Shown: positions 1 through 12,264, counted from the stretch's first letter. The stretch: 64,000 nt of DNA from Tolypocladium sp. Sup5 PDA-1 (GCA_000750105.3 JPHH03000035.1:186001-250000), one strand, 5' to 3'. Notes: generated from the sequence alone by a model not told the origin. Program-made: numbers and translations.

Positions 1-1652
1 AATCAACACGAGGACGCACAGAATCAAGCCGAACCACGAGCCATAGACGCCAAAGGCAGCCTTGAAGGGGATCTCGTCAAGGGTGTGGCCCTGGTGCTTC
101 CAGGCCTTGCGGAACCGGATGTGGGCAAGGCAGATGGAGCCCCACGTGAAGAGAGCCGCGAGACCGGACAAGGCAAGCAGCCACTCGAAGATAACGGGAC
201 CCTCAGCGTTCAGGTTGATAAAGGCCAAGAGACCAAAGGCGATCAGGACGATGACCGACGGGAGCGGGCGTCCCGACTTGTCAATGTAGGTGAAGATCTT
301 GGGGGCGTAGCCCTGCTGGGCAAGGGCAGTCAGGGTTCGCGAGCCGCCATACACACCAGAGACACCAATGGACAGGACCGAGACGAGAATGACGAGGTTC
401 ATGAAGTGGTCGAATCCCTTGAGACCGGCGTACTTGCCGACCAGCACAAAGGGCGAGGCTTTGACGTCAGCGTACGCGCTCGTCGACAGCAGAGCGGGAT
501 CGTTGGAGTCGATGAGCAGGCCGACGAAGAAGAGACCGAGGATATAGAAGATGGTGATACGCCAGAAGACCTGCTTGATGGCACCGGGCAGCGACTTGGC
601 GGGGTTGCTCGACTCGGCGGCGGCGAGACCAACCAACTCAGTTCCGGAGAAGGAGAAGGCGGCCGTGACGAAGACGGCGCAGAAGCCCTTGAAGCCGTTC
701 TTGAAGGCGCCGGGGTCGTACCAGTAGCGGGCACCCCAGTACTCGTCGTATCGACCGCCCGAGGGGCCGCCACCGCACACGAGGACGAGAGCGATGATCA
801 TGAAGATAACGGTGGCGATGAGCTTGAAGCTGGAAGCCCAGAATTCCTCCTCGGCGTAACCGAGTGCGCCAAACACGTTGATGATGATGATAGCAACAAG
901 GAACACGGCGACCCAGACTCCGACCGATATGTCTGTATTCCAATATTGGACCGTGAGACCGCAGACTGTCAGTTCAAGAGGCAAGACGACGGCCCACAAG
1001 AAGACGTAGTTCCAACCCATAGCGAAGCCCCACGAGGGATCGATGAAGCGAGCCGAATAGGTATAGAAACCACCAGAGACGGGGAACAGGACAGCGAGTT
1101 CACCGAGAGCATAGACTGAGATGGGAGTCAGCGGCTTTGCTTCTGAGAAGGGGGAGGACGAGACAAGGGGCACGTTGCTGCCCCCAGAACCGCGACGATT
1201 CGACTTACCGACGTTGAACATCATGATACCAATGATCAGGAAGTCGACGAACAGAGTACCAGGGCCCTGTCGACAAGTCAGCGAGACGTATACCAGAGAC
1301 AAGAACCACGGCCAAGCGATGCGACCAGGGTCCGGGCGGTTGAAAGACTTACGCCTGTGCTCAGAGCAGAGCCAGAACCGACGAAGAAACCGGCGCCAAT
1401 GGAACCACCAATGGCGATCATGTGAAGATGGCGCGTCTTCATGGGACGCTCGAGCTCGATGAAGCCCGGGCCATAGTGGGCCTTCTTGAAGGACTCGGCG
1501 TTGAGGCCATTGCGGGTCATGAAGCTCTCCTCGCGATGAGCGCCAGACGTCTCCTTGGGGATGACCTGGCTGGTTCCCTCATAGGGGAGGCCATTGCCGC
1601 CCTTCTCGCCGCCCAGGGGCCCGGCGTCGAAGGCTTCGTCCTTGGAGGACAT
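1..1652 (-). CDS. Amino-acid permease of the APC/YAT family (partial, C-terminus off the window)
   Basis: Plasma-membrane proton/amino-acid symporter by family. Three exons are visible on the minus strand: 1652-1353, 1266-1209 and 1115 to beyond position 1. The two introns are 86 and 93 nt with gtaagt donors. After a hydrophilic N-terminus of about 80 residues, the first membrane segment carries MIAIGGSIGAGFFVGSG, the glycine-rich TM1 signature of these permeases. Exon 3 opens with VYALGEL, then a stretch like TM3 (FPVSGGFYTYSARFIDPSWG), followed by further hydrophobic segments to the window edge. The splice AAC GTC G|TC TAT GCT restores the expected family sequence. I chose the ATG at 1652 (MSSKDEAF). 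An in-frame ATG at 1784 would add 44 Pro/Ser-rich residues and looks like leader. Substrate is unknown; general or basic/neutral amino acids are all possible. Confidence 0.9.
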
Positions 1653-2060
1653 GATGGGCTGTTGACAGGGAAGTGGGCCAGCCGCTGTTCTCTGCGACGA
1701 ACGGTGTTGATGGGCGAGGTCGCAAGAGAAGAGGAATGGAGGGAGAGGAGGAGGAGGAGGAGAAGAGGAATGAACGATGAACAACAGATGCGCGAGGGCA
1801 GATTGGGGGGAGATCGGCCCTTCTTAAGCCGGGAGAAGGGGGGCGGATGGGCTTCTGGAAGGATGGCGATGGCTTGCGACTAGGAGGGTGGGCGCGACAA
1901 ATCATGCATGGGGGTGCGCCATGGCAGATCACAGACGTTGCACAGCAGCACACACCTCGTCCTGGGGCTGAGAGGCGATTGGGGAGGGGGGGGGAGGGGA
2001 CTAGCGGAGCGAACGAACGATGAGTCTCTTGGAGAGCGAATCTTTGGTGGGGTGCAGCAT

Positions 2061-2078
2061 GTGTGTGTGTGTGTGTGT
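2061..2078. repeat. (GT)9 microsatellite
   Basis: Nine GT units in the distal promoter region of the permease gene, next to G-rich tracts around 1980-2000. Simple dinucleotide repeat; no function implied. Confidence 0.9.
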
Positions 2079-2534
2079 TGGACTGGGGGGGCGACCCAAA
2101 CGAAGACGAAGCAGCACGCCAGGGAGATGGTGAGTCGTCGGTGGAGGCGAAGACTTGTTGACTGACGGACGAGCGCCCAACTGATGTTTATCTTTAGGGC
2201 TCACACGCACGCGATGACGGAGGTTGATGAGAAGGACACACCCGACGAAGCAGGGTGATCAACTCCAGATGCGGGACAATGATACCACGGTTACGGCTGG
2301 CTCCGGCAATGCGACCACTTGGGGAACTCACGAGACGCGATAGCCCAGGGTTCTAGGCAAGACCAGGCAAGACAACCTAAGCAAGACATGACAAGACGGG
2401 CAACGATGCGCTAGCTAGCACCAACGGGGCGCCAATGTATCTGTGCGACGACCAGCCGCGGGTGGAGGTACGTACGGATACTCCGTAGAAACCCCTCATA
2501 CACTTTTGGACGTGCTGCGATACGACGCGGTTGC

Positions 2535-2554
2535 CAGTCAGTCAGTCAGTCAGT
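2535..2554. repeat. (CAGT)5 tetranucleotide repeat
   Basis: Five perfect CAGT units in intergenic DNA. A related, imperfect CAGT-rich stretch lies near 2840-2860. Confidence 0.9.
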
Positions 2555-5500
2555 CAACAGCGACCAGCAGCTGACACTACTCGTACAAGGTTATTAGGTT
2601 CAAGCAGCGGCGGTGCCGTTCGCTGCGGACTCGGTGGCTGGAAACGGTCCCGTCCCCGTCGCGCAGGGGGCGTGAGCCACGGTTTGCCCCATCCATCCCT
2701 CGCCCGACCTGCAGACTGCCTGGTCAAGCTGGTATTATCGTGCAGGTGGCTGATTGGAGCCGTGATGGGCTGCCACTGCGTCCTGCCGTTTCCCTCCCGC
2801 TGCTGCGCCGCCAACTGGCAACAGGCACAGCGGCAGCTGTCCAGTCAGTCAAGTCAGTCCAGCGCACAAGTGCCGGCTGGCGGGCACGAACCCCAACGAG
2901 TGAAGACGGGAGCCGCCATGCTAATTACCTACGTCAAGTTGCTCGCCCACTGCATCGGGCAGTCAGGCTGGCGACCTTCCGCACTGGCTGTCGCATGTCA
3001 TGGATGCCGCCAAGCTGCGTCTCTCCGTGATTAACAATGGACGGGCCCCCCTCGCATCCCCAATGATGCCAGGCATTGAGCACAGGCCAAGCATTAACTT
3101 ATCAGGGCTCCATGTTGAGCAGCCCAGGTACCTAGGTAGGTACGGAGTACAAGGGCCTTTCCCCTCCCCCAGCTTGCATGCCCACCTGGAATCCACCCGC
3201 TAAAGCCAAGGGCTCCATCGCAGGACAGACCCATCCGGGGCCAGTCCCCCCAGGTCCCCACCCCCAAGACATGGGCTTACAGCGTCCAGGCCCTGTGGCC
3301 GGGCGCGATGATAATGGATCCACGGCGATTGCGACGACTGTGTTCCTCCCCTGCGGCCGGGCAGGGTTCCAGCATCTTGTCCCGAGGCCTGTCCCCTCAA
3401 CCTCTACGGCATGTCGAGCAGCGGTGCAGACGGACGCGGAGACGGAAATGCATTAGGTTGCGCCTCTTCGCATCGGCCGGCCCACATCTTGGCACTGGCC
3501 AGATGCTCACCATCAGCATCTGGGGCCGTTGCTTCGCTGGTCGCTTGTCTTGTCTGTTCTCTGTTCTGCCTCGCGTGGGATAATCGTGCGATCGTGTTTG
3601 TAGTATCCATCGTCTGGCACAAGTGCAGCCCCCTTCTCACGCGCATCGTCCAGTTGCTTCTGGGCTGCTGCGTTTCACCAAGGCAGGTGCCTAGGTACAG
3701 ATCGCGAGCAGCAGGTACAGGCACTGCAGCAGGTGCAGGTACTGCAGCAATCCTAAACCACGCAGCGGGAGCACCTGGGAAGGCACCAGTGTCGGTAACT
3801 TACCTACTTCCTGATACTACGCGACTACAGTACCTAGGTACTTCGTACTGTACACGGTTGTAATTCATCGTCCTCTATTGGACCCCTCCTATCCCAAACC
3901 AAGCCAGTGGCCTGAAGAGACCCCTTCACCATCGGCAACAAAGGTTCCCAGTCAGCGGCACACGGCGCGATGTAGCATCATCTCGAACGCATATACGCCT
4001 ACAGTATGCCTCTATTCGTAGGGACGACGGATACAAAGTGCAACATTGCACGTACTGTACGAGGCACTTGGGTGTCGATGCGTCAAACGCCGCCAAAGCC
4101 TTGCACGAGCCTCGCGTCCATGGCCACCATTCCGCCCTCTTCACGGTGGCTTCATCGTCGCCACAGGGAGACAAACGCCTCGTCTCGTCAGTCCCGCTTC
4201 TACCGCAAGCGCTTGGCCGGTTGTTTGGGCCCCCGCTGCGGTGTACGAGTACTCTCTCTCGCCAGTACCAGCTCTCCCGCCCCCATCGACGCCTCTGTGG
4301 CAGTTGCTCGACAAGAGCTGGGAGGCCCCTTGTTACCAAGGAGCGCCCTCCGTCTTGGCCATCGCCAGCACCCATTGGCCGGCTGCCCCAGGGTGCCGAC
4401 AGGTGCTTCCATGCATTCTTCCAAGAAGCTTCTGCTTCTCTCACCTGCCCTTATCGGACGCAACCATCTTCCCTTGGCTTGGCGTCGCGCCGGCCACATC
4501 GACTGAACGACGACGCCACCGTTCGCTTGCTTCTGGAAGTAACCCCGGCTATCTCTGCAGGGCAGTCAGCCACCCGTACCATGAATCTCGAAGGCTAATT
4601 GCTGCATACAGGTGCTCGCCAGCCCCAACGGGTCCCGACAACGCTGAAAAAGCAACCTCGAACCTCGTGTGCATGTGCAAGGTGTCGAGGCCAGTGACGG
4701 CCCCAAGCCTACGCCATCCTCCAAATTGCATTCCCTCCAGGCTTGGCAGCTTCACGAGACAGACGCACCCAATCAATGCCCTACGTACGCCGGCGCCTTG
4801 GCCCAACTAAAAGGCCATCATCATCATCCCACCGTTTCCTCGGACCTGGGCCCATGCTTCAATGGAAGCAGCGGCATGGCATACATCCATGTGCCACACC
4901 GCTCGCCATGAGATGCGCCTGGACGCGACAGGACAACGCCACGGCGCATCCAGAGCACACAGACGAACAGGACGGACCTGCTCCCGCACCTCCTGCTCGA
5001 CCTGCTCGCGCTTCCCATCGGCATGAGGCACGTCACGGAATGCAGGGCTTCAGCCTCGTCCGCCTTTGCTGCGACGCTGCCAAACGATTCCAACCTGAGC
5101 CCGCAGCAAAGGGTAAGAAAAGTCGTGAACAGCCTGATCTGCAGAGCATAGCCATCGAGCCTTGTCCGTCACCCTGACGAAGCAAGGCACTCTCCAAGTA
5201 CGTCCGTACACTCACAGGCCTCCGTCGGCACCGTCTTCCACCGAGGTGAATGATGGGGGGTCGCTCTGTCCCTCTGTCGGATCTTCGGAACTTCGGAAGC
5301 TCAGGATTACGAGGGTCTGTGTCTTATCCTTCCCGGCGCGAGTCTACCACGGCTGGGTTCCCGGCCTCCTTGCTGTCATGTGGCTGGATGCCTGTGCATA
5401 CTACCCTCGGCTGCAGTGCCCGGAGGCGCGTTCGAAGGATCGTGATAGGGCAACTCGGCGAGTGCCATGCCCGCCGCCATGCTTAAGTTGACGCAGCTAG

Positions 5501-8500
5501 AATGCGATATTTCATTCCAAAAGCCAACCTGGTCCGAGCAGCCAGAGTGAGGAGGTTCAATCGACAACGGCAGTACCGTCCCTTGAACGTGCTCACCACT
5601 AGATGTCGATAGTGCCGGCTGGTGGTTTCCGGGATGCAGCTGAATGAATCCCGACATGGAAGGGACGCTCCAAAGAGACGGCCACCACGTGCCTCGCCTC
5701 TATCTACAGCAGTGACAGGCCCCCCCAAACAAGCATCGTTCGAGGCGGCTTCATGCGTGACGCGATAGAGCAGGCGACGTCGCCTGCGTCGTCACACGGG
5801 CGGCACACAACTTGATTTCTGTGGTCGTTTAGCCGCAGCCCCTGGTTGCAGGACCATCAGCTGAAAGAGGCTTAGACATTAAAGCGTTGATCCGGCCTTG
5901 CCGTTTCACATCAACCCACGAGGACGAGGACAAGCAGTGCGACGGACCGCCGTTTGACAGCATGGCGTAACTGCGTTCCCCAAGCATCATCCCAGTGGAT
6001 ATGACACCACCGCTGGATACACCACACGGCTGTATCTATGCTCAAGTACGGCATACCATAACATGGGAGTTACCCAAGGCAGTCCCAAGTCGCATAACTG
6101 CTGAGCGGCTTGCAGAGGATATGGTTCTTCATCCCTCACATACTGAACCCCAAGAATGTCCAGCACAGACCACCGGCTCACTAGATCAGGCTCATGTTCC
6201 AGCACATTTTGCGTTCTTCTGTTGCTCCCTAGCAACGGTGCTCTTGCTCCCGACGCAGGCTGGCATATCCGGCTATTCGCGTTCTTGATATCACGATCAC
6301 GGACATGTGGCGCTCCGCCCTCCAGCAACCCGGCTCCCATCAACCGTTCACCACTAACCCCGCAAAGCAATCTGAGGCTTCAGCCCCAGACAAACCTGGC
6401 CCCCCTTTCCCCTCATTCTTATGCCGTGCTTGCGTGCGAAGGCCCAAGGGGTTGATCATACGGACTACGAACTAGTTCAATCTGGAATCCATGGACGACA
6501 AGGCGGAACCCTGAGCAAGACACCACACCAAACGCCGCTCGTACGTAATGTTCTAGAAGGTGGCTTCTATTGCCAACCGGAGACAAAGGTCAGCTACGGG
6601 GCCGCCGTTCTCACAATCTGAGACCATGCTCGATGGGTGCTAGGACGCTCCACAGCTGTTCGCGGGGAACGGAGGCGAGACTCGTGAGAGGCCCAGCGGC
6701 TGAGGTGAGGAGTCGGCCAGCCCGACGGGGAATTGGGGGAGTCGAACTAAGGGCTCGAGCCAGTCACAGCTGTCGCAACGCATATCTCGGGCGCCAACGA
6801 TTTAGGGCATGTGGCGCGCGCCCCCGATGCCGTGGTTTCCAGGGCATGAGTCGTGCGTGGCTGCAATTGGCTTTGTTGGCACAACGGGTCACGGGTGGAC
6901 TGACGATCCACCCACTCTCGCACGATAACGTCCGCGCAGATCCACCGCCCGGAGGCGAAGAGTGTACTGTGTACGGGCTACGGACTACGAAGTAGCTCGT
7001 GAGACGCCTCGACGCCAAGGACGCCTACCGGCTCCTGACAGGCGTGGCTGTTTGATGAATGATCGGCACAGAAGGGGGCGCTGGATGATGACAGGCGGCC
7101 CCGTCTTCAACAGACCTGAAGCGCGCATCGCGACCGCACCTAACATGTCAGCCGGACCAACAGGTGATCCCAGCTTTTGCTCCATTGGCATCAGGATACG
7201 CGCTACCGACTAACATTTCCTTCAGCGCGTGGAATCGCATGATGCGGCCGTCGATGTGGCCTGCCGACGATGCGGCGGAGAGCGTCCCTGAATTGCGAGG
7301 CGTCGTCGAGTGGCGAGTGGCTTATTGTGAATGATCGAGTGGCTGTCTTCGGGATAAACGCGGCACAGGACACGACCACTGACAGCCATGCCCGCATGCG
7401 CCGCCGTGGGGGCCTTCTAGAAGGCTTTTCGAAACTCGCCTGCGTGGCATTCGGGCTGCGCGACGTTTCTTGACTTGTCTCGGAGTCAGGGCCTGGCTTG
7501 CTGAGGCGAGAAAGACAGAGAGCATCAAGCCATCGACGCAGGTGGGCTCTGATAAGAGGGGGGGTTTGGTTTCTCGTCGTGGGTGGAAGACCGGCTCCGG
7601 CTCCATTAGCAAGTCTGGTCCAGGCCGGGCTTGGATCCACGCGCCGGTATCAGTGATCAAACGGCCGGTTTGTCGGGCCTGCCGGGCGCCTGTCAACGAT
7701 CCAAGCCAAAGTCTAAACGAGCGATTGTCCTGCCACCACTGACCGTTGGCTGACGGTATCTTGACGATACTACGAGTACTGCAGCCAGGTGGGCAACATC
7801 ACGGTGGTTTTGCCACGACGGCGCTATCGTTGAGAGGGTTCTCGCAACGATATTGGAAAGAAGGCAGCGTCGGAGTCGCCGTCTATGAGCAGGCGTTGGC
7901 GACTGCTTGTGCGATAACTCTCGCCGTGCGGTGCACGCGCTGTCAAGCTCAACCCTTCGACTTTTCAAAGCAAGACGGCCGATTGACTGTTGCAGACAAG
8001 ACCTGGCCCCTCAACTCGCCCTCGACTAGTCCGTACGGACCAGACAGTCCCGTCCGCTCCTCAGGTCTATCTGACGACTCAGCTCAGCCTTGCCGATTGA
8101 TAGATGGATAAAACGGTCGGACGAGCCGACACGCTGCACACGCGTGCGGGCCGACTGCGCCCACGGCGCGTAGGGCTGCGCGATGATGTTGGCGGATGGT
8201 TGCGTTGTCTGCATAGCTGAGGTTCCCAATCGGGGTGTCGTGCGAAAGCAGCTGACGACAGCATTTTCCAGCCGCTGTCAAGAGGGCGCCCATCCAAAGA
8301 GGCCTCGTTGCTGGCGCCTCTCGTAGTAAAACTCGTTTTTCTCCATCGTCCATCTGGGCACAACAACAATCGCGGTGACGAGTGTCAATTACCTTTCTCT
8401 ACCTATCGCGCGCCCACTCTACCTATCTTTGGGTACCACTAGTCATCACCCATCAGTGGGAATTGCGCCGAGCCCCTCCGCCGTTATCTCGTCGCGCCGC

Positions 8501-8561
8501 GCGAAGATCCACAGTCGAGTCGCACACCGGCCCTACTCGTACTGCAAGCTTGGATCGCATC

Positions 8562-9299
8562 ATGGGCGGGCATCCCGACGAGCTTCATCGGCCCGCAGCG
8601 GCCAAGGTCCTGGACATACCGGAGCGGGGCATGTACCAGCAGACCGTACCCGTCGACGTCGAGGACAACGAGCTCAACCACTTTGATCTGCCGCCTTCAT
8701 ACGAGGAGGCGGCCTCGTCGGCGGCGTCCCGGGCTGGCGGCACCGCGCCCGGCTCCGGAGGGAGCACCGCCGGGGGTTCCCACCAGCGGCAGCAGGCGCC
8801 GGTGAGCCCGGTGAGCCGGGACAGCAGCTTGGACGCCGACGCCGACGATGCGCTCTTGCGGAGCACGGAGCGGGCATACCAGCGGGAGCAGGCATACCAG
8901 CGGGAGCAGGCATACCATCGGGAGCAGCAGCAGAAGCAACAAGAGCAACGGCAGCAACAGCGACAGCGCGCTCCAACAGACAGCGACGTCGACATCAGCG
9001 GCTACAAGTCCACGGGCCCCATGCGGTGGCAACTGCGCGAGCGCAACGGCGACTGGGACAAGTACGACGGCCTGCCGGGCTGCTGCATGTCGAGCACCGG
9101 CGGGTGCTGCGGCTCGACCCGGGGCGGGTGCTGCTTCTCGGACCGCGGCGGGTGCTGCTTCTCGGATCGCGAGGCCTGCTGCTTCTCAGACAGGGCTGGG
9201 TGCTGCTTCTCGGATACGGCGGGGTGTTGCTTTAGTAGTGGCGGTGCGTGTTGTTGTAGTGAGGATCCGGCAAGGGGCGGGGATGTGCGGTTGGGGTGA
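8562..9299 (+). CDS. Unrecognised PPxY protein with eight C-terminal Cys-Cys octapeptide repeats
   Basis: Single-exon frame of 245 residues from the ATG at 8562 (MGGHPDELH) to TGA at 9297. The frame stays open upstream, but that part reads as leader. Near residue 48 is LPPSYEEA, a PPxY motif of the kind bound by WW domains of Nedd4/Rsp5-type ubiquitin ligases. A Gly/Ser/Gln-rich linker follows, then three copies of AYQREQ (54 nt, 8874-8927) and a Gln/Arg run. After a short segment with RWQLRERNGDWDKYDGLP come eight consecutive 8-residue units of pattern [GA]CCxSxxx (9078-9269), typically GCCFSDRG. There is no signal peptide or hydrophobic segment. The paired cysteines could be palmitoylated, bind metal or form disulphides; I cannot tell which. 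Function is unknown and I recognise no family. Confidence 0.7.
   Translation: MGGHPDELHRPAAAKVLDIPERGMYQQTVPVDVEDNELNHFDLPPSYEEAASSAASRAGGTAPGSGGSTAGGSHQRQQAPVSPVSRDSSLDADADDALLRSTERAYQREQAYQREQAYHREQQQKQQEQRQQQRQRAPTDSDVDISGYKSTGPMRWQLRERNGDWDKYDGLPGCCMSSTGGCCGSTRGGCCFSDRGGCCFSDREACCFSDRAGCCFSDTAGCCFSSGGACCCSEDPARGGDVRLG
8874..8927 (+). repeat. 18-bp tandem repeat x3 inside the Cys-Cys repeat gene
   Basis: Three copies of an 18-bp unit encoding AYQREQ, AYQREQ and AYHREQ. The first two are identical at the DNA level and the third differs by one base (CAG to CAT), suggesting recent duplication. Confidence 0.9.
9078..9269 (+). repeat. 24-bp coding repeat x8 encoding Cys-Cys octapeptides
   Basis: Eight contiguous 24-bp units. 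Every unit encodes CC at residues 2-3 and Ser at residue 5: GCCMSSTG, GCCGSTRG, GCCFSDRG, GCCFSDRE, ACCFSDRA, GCCFSDTA, GCCFSSGG, ACCCSEDP. Synonymous differences between units (TGC/TGT, TCG/TCA/AGT) while CC stays fixed point to selection on the protein rather than to fresh slippage. Confidence 0.9.
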
Positions 9300-12264
9300 T
9301 GTGTTGATGGCGAGCCTTGTCGTCGGTTCGACAGCATGGAGTTGCGTGGAGTTGCTATGGGAGAGCTGTGATGAGTTGCCGGGAAGATATTGAAGAGGTA
9401 TCAGGGGGAACGGAGCTGATGGCGTAGCGTCGTATTGTTCTAACTGGAGTTGTCACTAATACAGCGGAAACCGCCCTGTTGAATATATTGCCGTCTCACA
9501 ATCGCATCTAGCGCTTTCAGTGGACTCTTTACAATCAATGCCCTCCTAAAGTCTAATGCAAAGAACGACATGCTTGGTGTTACGACGAAGCCATAATCTC
9601 ATGAGCTATTTTTTGAGTTGCCGAGTTCCGGGCAGTTATCCCACCACCATAATCCTGACTATATGACCGTGCTCTAGTTTTAATGAATTCAGACTTCCCT
9701 TGATCGTAGATCTTAAAGAGAAGACAAATGCATACGAAGCGGTGGACACGAAGGCAACTGACAAGGGCGAATAGACATAGACAGGAAGTGAAGTAACAGA
9801 CCTCAAGAGAATACAAGACACAATGGGAAGGAATAGAGACAAGGAAACACTCTTACGAGGAAGGCGTTAGAATGCACTCGGGAGGACATCCTGAGCTGCA
9901 TGGGAAGAGTGTCCTGGGGGCGCCGGGGGAAGCAAGAGACGGGCAGCGGAACCCGGGAGTCGAAGAGATAGAAGTCCTGTACTGGAGAGTTGTTGGCTGT
10001 GGTGTTTGTACGAGATATTGCACCCAAGGTTCGGCACGGACGGAGTGACAGCGAAGGCTTCACCCTGGAGACCTTTGTTTAAGACAATGGGCAACAATAG
10101 ACAACAATAGCAGACGCAACTCTCATCTGATTCATGTGACTTTGCTCACTTCTTCCTCTCCAGTGGCCTTGCAAACAAACAGGATTTTCGGGTCACGCCC
10201 TTTTCGTTAGCAACGCATCGCCGTTAGCTTGAGGCAAAGGTCAGTGATTCACTCGCTGTCTAGGGGTAGATAACTCGCCCTCCCTCCCCTCTTTCCTCTT
10301 CTCTGTTCTTTCGTTTCATCTTCCACGGCCTTTTAACCATCTCCTAATAGACTTTTCTCAACACATCTACCGCAGAAGTCAGCCGGCTGCGTCATCTCAC
10401 CACCCCATCTTGATCCAACTACCATTCCTCGAGTCTCGTCGTATTCTCTCCTTCTCGTTTCTCTCAACTGCTCCAATATCGCTACCAATACCGACCAAGG
10501 CCGAAGGGCCCGGTTGAGGTTCCAACTGGGTCAACTACAACCCCGACTTTTACGACATTACCTGCAACCATATGCAGTACAAGACACGCAGATACGTGGG
10601 ACGCACTGGACTTTGCACCTCTTCTTCGACCTCAACAGGAGACTTGGCAACTTTACTGCTGTACACTATACTTGGGATTTCGTGATACAGCCTCGCTAAT
10701 GACGCATCTATACACAACTGGTACGTGTTCTCTCTCATTTCTTTCTTATTCACGGCATGCATGTACTGGCATTTTCCCTTGAACAATGTACCTCCTTCTG
10801 CCTCATTGTCGCCGACGTCTCATCGCTGAAGCTTTCTCTTACCCTGGAGTTTGTCAATTTGAACGACACCATCGCAATAAATGACATTGGCACAAAATAG
10901 ATACATTGGCACAAAATAGATTTGACCAACGCACTGTCATCTCTTAGCATCCTATATCCTTCAGCCATACGCACGCCTCTCAGTCGAGCAGGCATAGTCA
11001 GCATTAAAGGCCCCCCTCACAATCCCGAGTGTTTAGAGAGTAGAGGAGAGAGCGCATCAGAAGCACGACCGACCGACAAGAAACACCGGAGCAGGCCAAA
11101 AGACGGCACAAGTCGTGCGAGATCCTGTCCGTTACCATAACCTTCGACCCCAATAGCTCAACACCCGGTGATGTGTCGGAACCGAACTTCCCGGTGAAGT
11201 TGGGATTGGAGACTCTTGAAAGACAGCGACAGGCCCACGAGGTCCACATTGGAGCGACCTGGATATGTGCTGGGATTCAGGTGCTCGCTTCTCCCCCGGC
11301 CGCGGACCTGGCCGAAACTCAAGCCCTAACTCGCGACTCTACGCACTATCGAGACCGCTTCGTTACGGTTCAGATAGAAGAGCGAAGGCCCGCAGACCAG
11401 GAGACACGGACGGAAATAATAGACACGAGTGAATAGGCACGGGCAGGAACCTGAGACATGGAGGGACATGTTAGACACAAAGAGACACAAGAGACAAAGG
11501 GAGAAATCAAGAGAAATCAAGAGTAATAATAGATCCAGTGATGTCCTTCGGCCCTACGAGGGCCATCAAAGGCAACTAGTAAGGACATATCAGGTCACTC
11601 TTAATGTACTCCGTTCTGATGGACTGTCTTTCGATCAAGGCCGTGGCTATACTGAATCTTAGTACGTCTCTGACCTCGCGTGAAAGGCTACTATAAGAAC
11701 CATGATCAGGTCCCCCTTACTCCTATAAAATAGGTCCCGTACTCTTGACGGGTTGGCTGGTCCCACCCGATGACCCGCTGGTGTTACTATCCCTGAGCCG
11801 AATTGGCATAAAACTCCATCTCTCGCGTCAGGGTGATCTTGCTGCCGACCCTGGAGTGTATCGGTAGCTACGGGTTATGTAGCTGTCAGATCACCATCAT
11901 TTGCCCTTGTCCTGACCTCCCGGTTAGGAGACGATTCTCCAGCGACGACAATCGCAGCATGGAGGAGGCTCATGATATAGACGTGTGGCAGACATGGGTC
12001 GAATAACACGAGAAGAGGTGCACGGCGCATATGCGGCGTACGGTGCAAAGAAATGGCTTCAGGCGGCTGCCTCGTCTATTCTAGGTACTCTTACATTTGC
12101 CACACGAGAAAAACAGAGTCTTTGTGCAGACCCGACTTTTGCGCGGCATCATCACCCCATCGTCATCACTGAATCATTATCCCGGGGTATGGGCCTCGAC
12201 CCCACGGTTCCTGAGGAGCGAGAGCGCAAGAGGCCCCTTTTGTTTATGTGTTTGTAAAGGTTGT
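9300..12264. other. Gene-poor, AT-richer region
   Basis: Almost 3 kb without a convincing gene and visibly poorer in GC than the flanks. The part just after 9299 is the 3' flank of the repeat gene, and the part up to 12264 the 3' flank of the aminotransferase. Around 10270-10500 there is a pyrimidine-rich stretch with CAA/ACC-type composition resembling a fungal 5' leader, but the frames after it (to about 10720) match nothing I know. Purine-rich tracts at about 9720-9870 and 11430-11530 have similar composition. Confidence 0.5.
10884..10921. repeat. 19-bp direct tandem duplication
   Basis: Two perfect adjacent copies of acattggcacaaaatagat, at 10884-10902 and 10903-10921, in AT-rich intergenic DNA. 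Confidence 0.95.

Larger units (their letters stand above)
1653..8561. other. Long gene-poor region
   Basis: Nearly 7 kb between the permease start and the Cys-Cys repeat gene. The first few hundred bases are purine-rich on the plus strand, that is CT-rich 5' leader and promoter for the minus-strand permease. I found no frame with protein-like composition, splice structure or a family motif. Open frames such as 4046-4810 overlap open frames on both strands and read as noise. It does hold simple repeats and several copies of the intergenic TACGG/TACCTAGGTA motif family (about 2471, 3127, 3830, 6962 and 8029). Confidence 0.6.

Noticed and set aside
85..1119. A 344-codon open frame on the plus strand
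   Set aside because: Exact antisense of permease exon 3; composition is an artefact of the opposite coding strand.
4046..4810. A 254-codon open frame on the plus strand
   Set aside because: Overlaps long open frames in other phases on both strands. Low stop density from base composition, Ser/Pro/Arg-rich noise, no motif or splice partner.
5987..6370. Minus-strand frame with protein-like wording (LQAAQQLCDLGLPWV)
   Set aside because: No start context, splice signals or family resemblance, and a plus-strand frame is open over the same bases.
6720..6780. tRNA-like GTTCGACTCCCC on the minus strand
   Set aside because: Resembles a T-loop, but the flanking five bases on each side (CTTAG, CCCCC) cannot pair and no anticodon or acceptor stem follows.
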